Shown: positions 61,932-64,000 of the stretch, piece after piece
How the letters are laid out: each line of letters begins with the position of its first letter
Numbering within the stretch: position 1 is the stretch's first letter
Origin: Thioalkalivibrio sp. ALE14
Lineage (GTDB): Bacteria; Pseudomonadota; Gammaproteobacteria; Ectothiorhodospirales; Ectothiorhodospiraceae
DNA: 64,000 nucleotides
Reading direction: 5' to 3'
NCBI RefSeq assembly: GCF_000376845.1
Contig: NZ_AQXY01000024.1
Coordinates: 68,916-132,915, forward strand
Made by a program: the position numbers and the translations under genes
Notes under the pieces: model-generated
The model's database searches: none
What the model was told of the DNA's origin: nothing
The model's input: the letters and a program-made list of their open reading frames with translations, nothing else

Positions 61932-63626
61932 ATGAGCGCCGACCAGCCCCTGCGTCTGGCCCTGGCCCAGATCAACCCGGTGGTGGGCGGTCTGGATGAC
62001 AACCGCCACCGCATTCTCGAGGCGATCGAGCAGGCCCGCGCCGGCGGCGCCCGCGCGGTGGTGTTCCCCGAACTCGCGGTCACCGGTTATCCCCCCGAGG
62101 ATCTGCTGCTGCGCCCGGCCTTCCTGCTGGGCGTGGAGCGCGCGGTGGTGGCGATCACCAGGGCGGCGCGGGATATCGACGTGATCCTGGGTGCCCCGGT
62201 GCAGGGAGATGGCGGCCTGATCAATGCGGCCCTTTGGCTGCGCGACGGGGCCTGTATCGCGCGCTACGCCAAGCAGGTCCTGCCCAACTATTCGGTATTT
62301 GACGAGCAGCGCTATTTCGTTGCTGGCGATGCCCCCTGCGTGGTCGAGCTGGATGGCTGGCAGATCGGGCTGACCGTCTGCGAGGACATCTGGCAGCCGG
62401 CCCCGGCGGCCGCCGCGCAAGCCGCCGGGGCCGAGCTCCTGCTGAATCTCAACGCCTCGCCCTACCACCGCGGCAAGGCCGAGGAGCGCCTGCGGGTGGT
62501 GGGCCAGCGCGTGGCCGAGACCGGCTGTCCGGTGGTCTACGTGAACCAGGTGGGCGGGCAGGACGAACTGGTGTTCGATGGCCGCTCGTTCGTGCACGAC
62601 CCGGTCAACGGGGCCCGCGCCGTGCTGCCCGCCTGGGCCACCGGCCAGGGCCAGGTAGAGGCGAGTCGCAGTGCGCAGGGGCCGGTCCTGCGGTCCCGCG
62701 ACGAGCATATGCATCTGTCCGCCTGCGGCATGCTTCCGACCCTGACCGACCCCGGCCCGGAACCGGACGAGGCGGACGCCCGCGATCTCTATCAGGCGCT
62801 GATGATCGGCATCCGCGACTACGTGGCCAAGAACGGTTTCCCGGGGGTCTTGCTGGGCCTGTCCGGCGGGATCGACTCCGGCCTGACGGCGGCGCTGGCG
62901 ACCGATGCCCTGGGTCCGGCGGCGGTCACTGCCGTCATGATGCCGTATCGCTATACCGCCTCGATGAGCATCGAGGACGCGGAGGCGCAGGCGCGGTTGT
63001 TGGGGCTGGAATACCACGAGATCGCCATCGAGCCGATGGTGGAGAGCTTCATGGCCGGGCTGGGGGATGCCCTGGCGGCGTACCCGGCCGGGACGGGGGA
63101 TGTGACCGAACAGAACCTGCAGGCGCGCGCCCGTGGCGTGCTGCTGATGGCGCTGTCCAACCGCAGCGGCAAGCTGTTGCTGGCCACCGGCAACAAGTCC
63201 GAGATGGCGGTGGGGTATTCCACGCTGTATGGCGACATGAACGGGGGCTTCGCGCCGCTGAAGGATGTCTCCAAGCAGTGGGTGTACCGCCTGGCACGCT
63301 GGCGCAACACGCGCGGTCCGGCCATCCCGGAACGGGTAATCGAGCGTCCGCCCAGCGCGGAGCTGGCGCCGGATCAGCAGGACGCCGACTCGCTGCCGCC
63401 CTACGAGGTGCTGGACGCGATCCTCGAGGCCTTCGTCGAGCAGGAGCAGTCGGTCGCCGAGATCGTTGCACAGGGCTTCGATCGCCCCACGGTGGAGCGC
63501 ATCGCGCGCATGGTATTCGTTGCCGAGTACAAGCGTCGCCAGGCCGCGCCCGGAATACGGGTCAGCCCGCGCGCCTTTGGCCGCGACCGGCGCTACCCCA
63601 TCACCTCCGGCTACCGCCCGGACTGA
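61932..63626 (+). CDS. nadE: Glutamine-dependent NAD(+) synthetase
   Basis: It amidates deamido-NAD with glutamine. 564 residues. The N-terminal nitrilase-type glutaminase (about 1-250) has the triad Glu in VVFPELAVTGYPPED, Lys in RYAKQVLPNY and Cys in LTVCEDIWQP. The C-terminal synthetase has the PP-loop LGLSGGIDSGLTAAL and ATGNKSEMAVGYSTLYGDMN. The start ATG 61932 is chosen as the first Met that opens the nitrilase domain. Confidence 0.97.
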   Translation: MSADQPLRLALAQINPVVGGLDDNRHRILEAIEQARAGGARAVVFPELAVTGYPPEDLLLRPAFLLGVERAVVAITRAARDIDVILGAPVQGDGGLINAALWLRDGACIARYAKQVLPNYSVFDEQRYFVAGDAPCVVELDGWQIGLTVCEDIWQPAPAAAAQAAGAELLLNLNASPYHRGKAEERLRVVGQRVAETGCPVVYVNQVGGQDELVFDGRSFVHDPVNGARAVLPAWATGQGQVEASRSAQGPVLRSRDEHMHLSACGMLPTLTDPGPEPDEADARDLYQALMIGIRDYVAKNGFPGVLLGLSGGIDSGLTAALATDALGPAAVTAVMMPYRYTASMSIEDAEAQARLLGLEYHEIAIEPMVESFMAGLGDALAAYPAGTGDVTEQNLQARARGVLLMALSNRSGKLLLATGNKSEMAVGYSTLYGDMNGGFAPLKDVSKQWVYRLARWRNTRGPAIPERVIERPPSAELAPDQQDADSLPPYEVLDAILEAFVEQEQSVAEIVAQGFDRPTVERIARMVFVAEYKRRQAAPGIRVSPRAFGRDRRYPITSGYRPD

Positions 63627-63647
63627 TCCGCGCCGACGCGCGCAGAG

Positions 63648-63730
63648 TTCACCACGAAGCACACGAAGGCACGAAGAAGGTCAAGGACGGTTCACAGGAA
63701 GACAGGAAGTACCGAAGGTTCTGAATGAAG
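63648..63730. repeat. Dispersed CACGAAG repeat, left half only (copy 6)
   Basis: Only the left arm is present: TTCACCACGAAGCACACGAA, then GGCACGAAGAAGG and CACAGGAAGACAGGAAG. The right arm is missing, and the IS3-like element starts at about the point where the centre would lie, so the copy was probably interrupted by the insertion. Confidence 0.8.
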
Positions 63731-64000
63731 TGGTCCAATGACAGCGGACACCCCAGTTAAGCCACACTAGATGGGTAACTGGAGGTGAATGTGAGCAAGC
63801 AGAGACGAGCGCGATACAGCCGGGAGTTCAAGGCCAACGCGATTGCGATGGTCGAGAGCCAGGGCTATGGCTGCACGGAGGCGGCCCGGCGGCTCGGGAT
63901 CAACCGGAGCATGCTGTCCCGCTGGCAGCGTGAGGCGCGGCGCAAGGCGGCCGGCGAAGCCGTTACTGAGCCGGCCTCGAACGGTCAGGAACAGGAGTTG
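63731..64000 (+). mobile_element. IS3-like insertion sequence, left end, truncated by window
   Basis: A candidate left terminal region begins with TGGTCCAATGACAGCGGACA near 63731, 60 bp before a transposase OrfA. The exact inverted-repeat boundary cannot be fixed without the right end, which is outside the window. Confidence 0.7.
63791..64000 (+). CDS. IS3-family transposase OrfA, partial
   Basis: The first 70 residues of an OrfA-type helix-turn-helix protein: RYSREFKANAIAMVESQGY, then the recognition region TEAARRLGINRSMLSRWQRE. This is the HTH_Tnp_1 pattern that binds IS ends. GGAGG five bases before the GTG at 63791 decides the start. OrfB with the DDE site would lie beyond base 64000, usually reached by -1 frameshift. 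Confidence 0.85.
   Translation, partial: MSKQRRARYSREFKANAIAMVESQGYGCTEAARRLGINRSMLSRWQREARRKAAGEAVTEPASNGQEQEL

Overview
The window is chromosomal DNA from a GC-rich gammaproteobacterium. I read it as a member of the Ectothiorhodospiraceae, most likely a Thioalkalivibrio-type haloalkaliphilic sulfur oxidiser. The grounds are gammaproteobacterial gene order (tsaE-amiB-mutL-miaA-hfq-hflX, ratA-rnfH with bamE and fur, hslR-nudix-pcnB-folK-dNK-panB-panC), a CstB-like persulfide dioxygenase/rhodanese fusion, and an aryl-polyene-type pigment operon beside a flavin-dependent halogenase. The genus is an inference from content; the window holds no rRNA or tRNA gene that I can see.

Layout. 1-3168: a FimX-like REC-PAS-GGDEF protein (cut by the window start) translationally coupled to a PilZ-type protein. 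3286-5961: the EF-P module, with epmB divergent from efp-epmA. 6052-10120: PBP4, two minus-strand genes of unclear role, ZapG and a small lipoprotein. 10214-20834: a twelve-gene minus-strand aryl polyene operon, with a halogenase diverging from it at 21009 and a YdcF-type protein behind. 23273-33623: valS, an epimerase-like SDR, YchJ, a DnaJ-related protein, ferredoxin-NADP reductase, a PAS-GGDEF-EAL protein and queG. 33653-41885: nnr-tsaE-amiB-mutL-miaA-hfq-hflX. 42257-47295: the CstB-like gene, mltD, a methyltransferase-like gene, rnhA and dnaQ. 48263-54278: smpB, a sodium symporter, ratA-rnfH, bamE, fur, a GST and hslR. 54275-63626: nudix, pcnB, folK, a deoxynucleoside kinase, panBCD, sucCD and nadE. 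From about 63731 an IS3-like element begins and runs off the window.

Non-coding structure is the most unusual part. Two dispersed repeat families fill most gaps. The first is about 190 bp, with inverted arms built on CACGAAG and CAGGAAGA words; it has five two-armed copies and one half copy, always beyond the 3' end of a gene. The second is a roughly 0.8-0.9 kb palindromic island with three copies (26195-27006, 47331-48203, 52122-52990). Its two non-identical arms each carry a long perfect hairpin. The hairpin stems differ between copies through compensatory changes, and approximately 61-bp units lie at the outer ends. The first island is in the opposite orientation to the other two. I know of no named family matching it.

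How the genes work together: the pigment operon supplies an acyl carrier protein, an AMP ligase for the starter, a ketosynthase/chain-length-factor pair, a ketoreductase, two dehydratases, an acyltransferase, a LolA-like carrier, an MMPL exporter and a glycosyltransferase, while the halogenase could chlorinate the product. The CstB-like enzyme would clear persulfides and has an IscR/Rrf2-type operator-like site upstream. Most other genes are housekeeping: translation quality, RNA turnover, cofactor synthesis and cell-wall remodelling.
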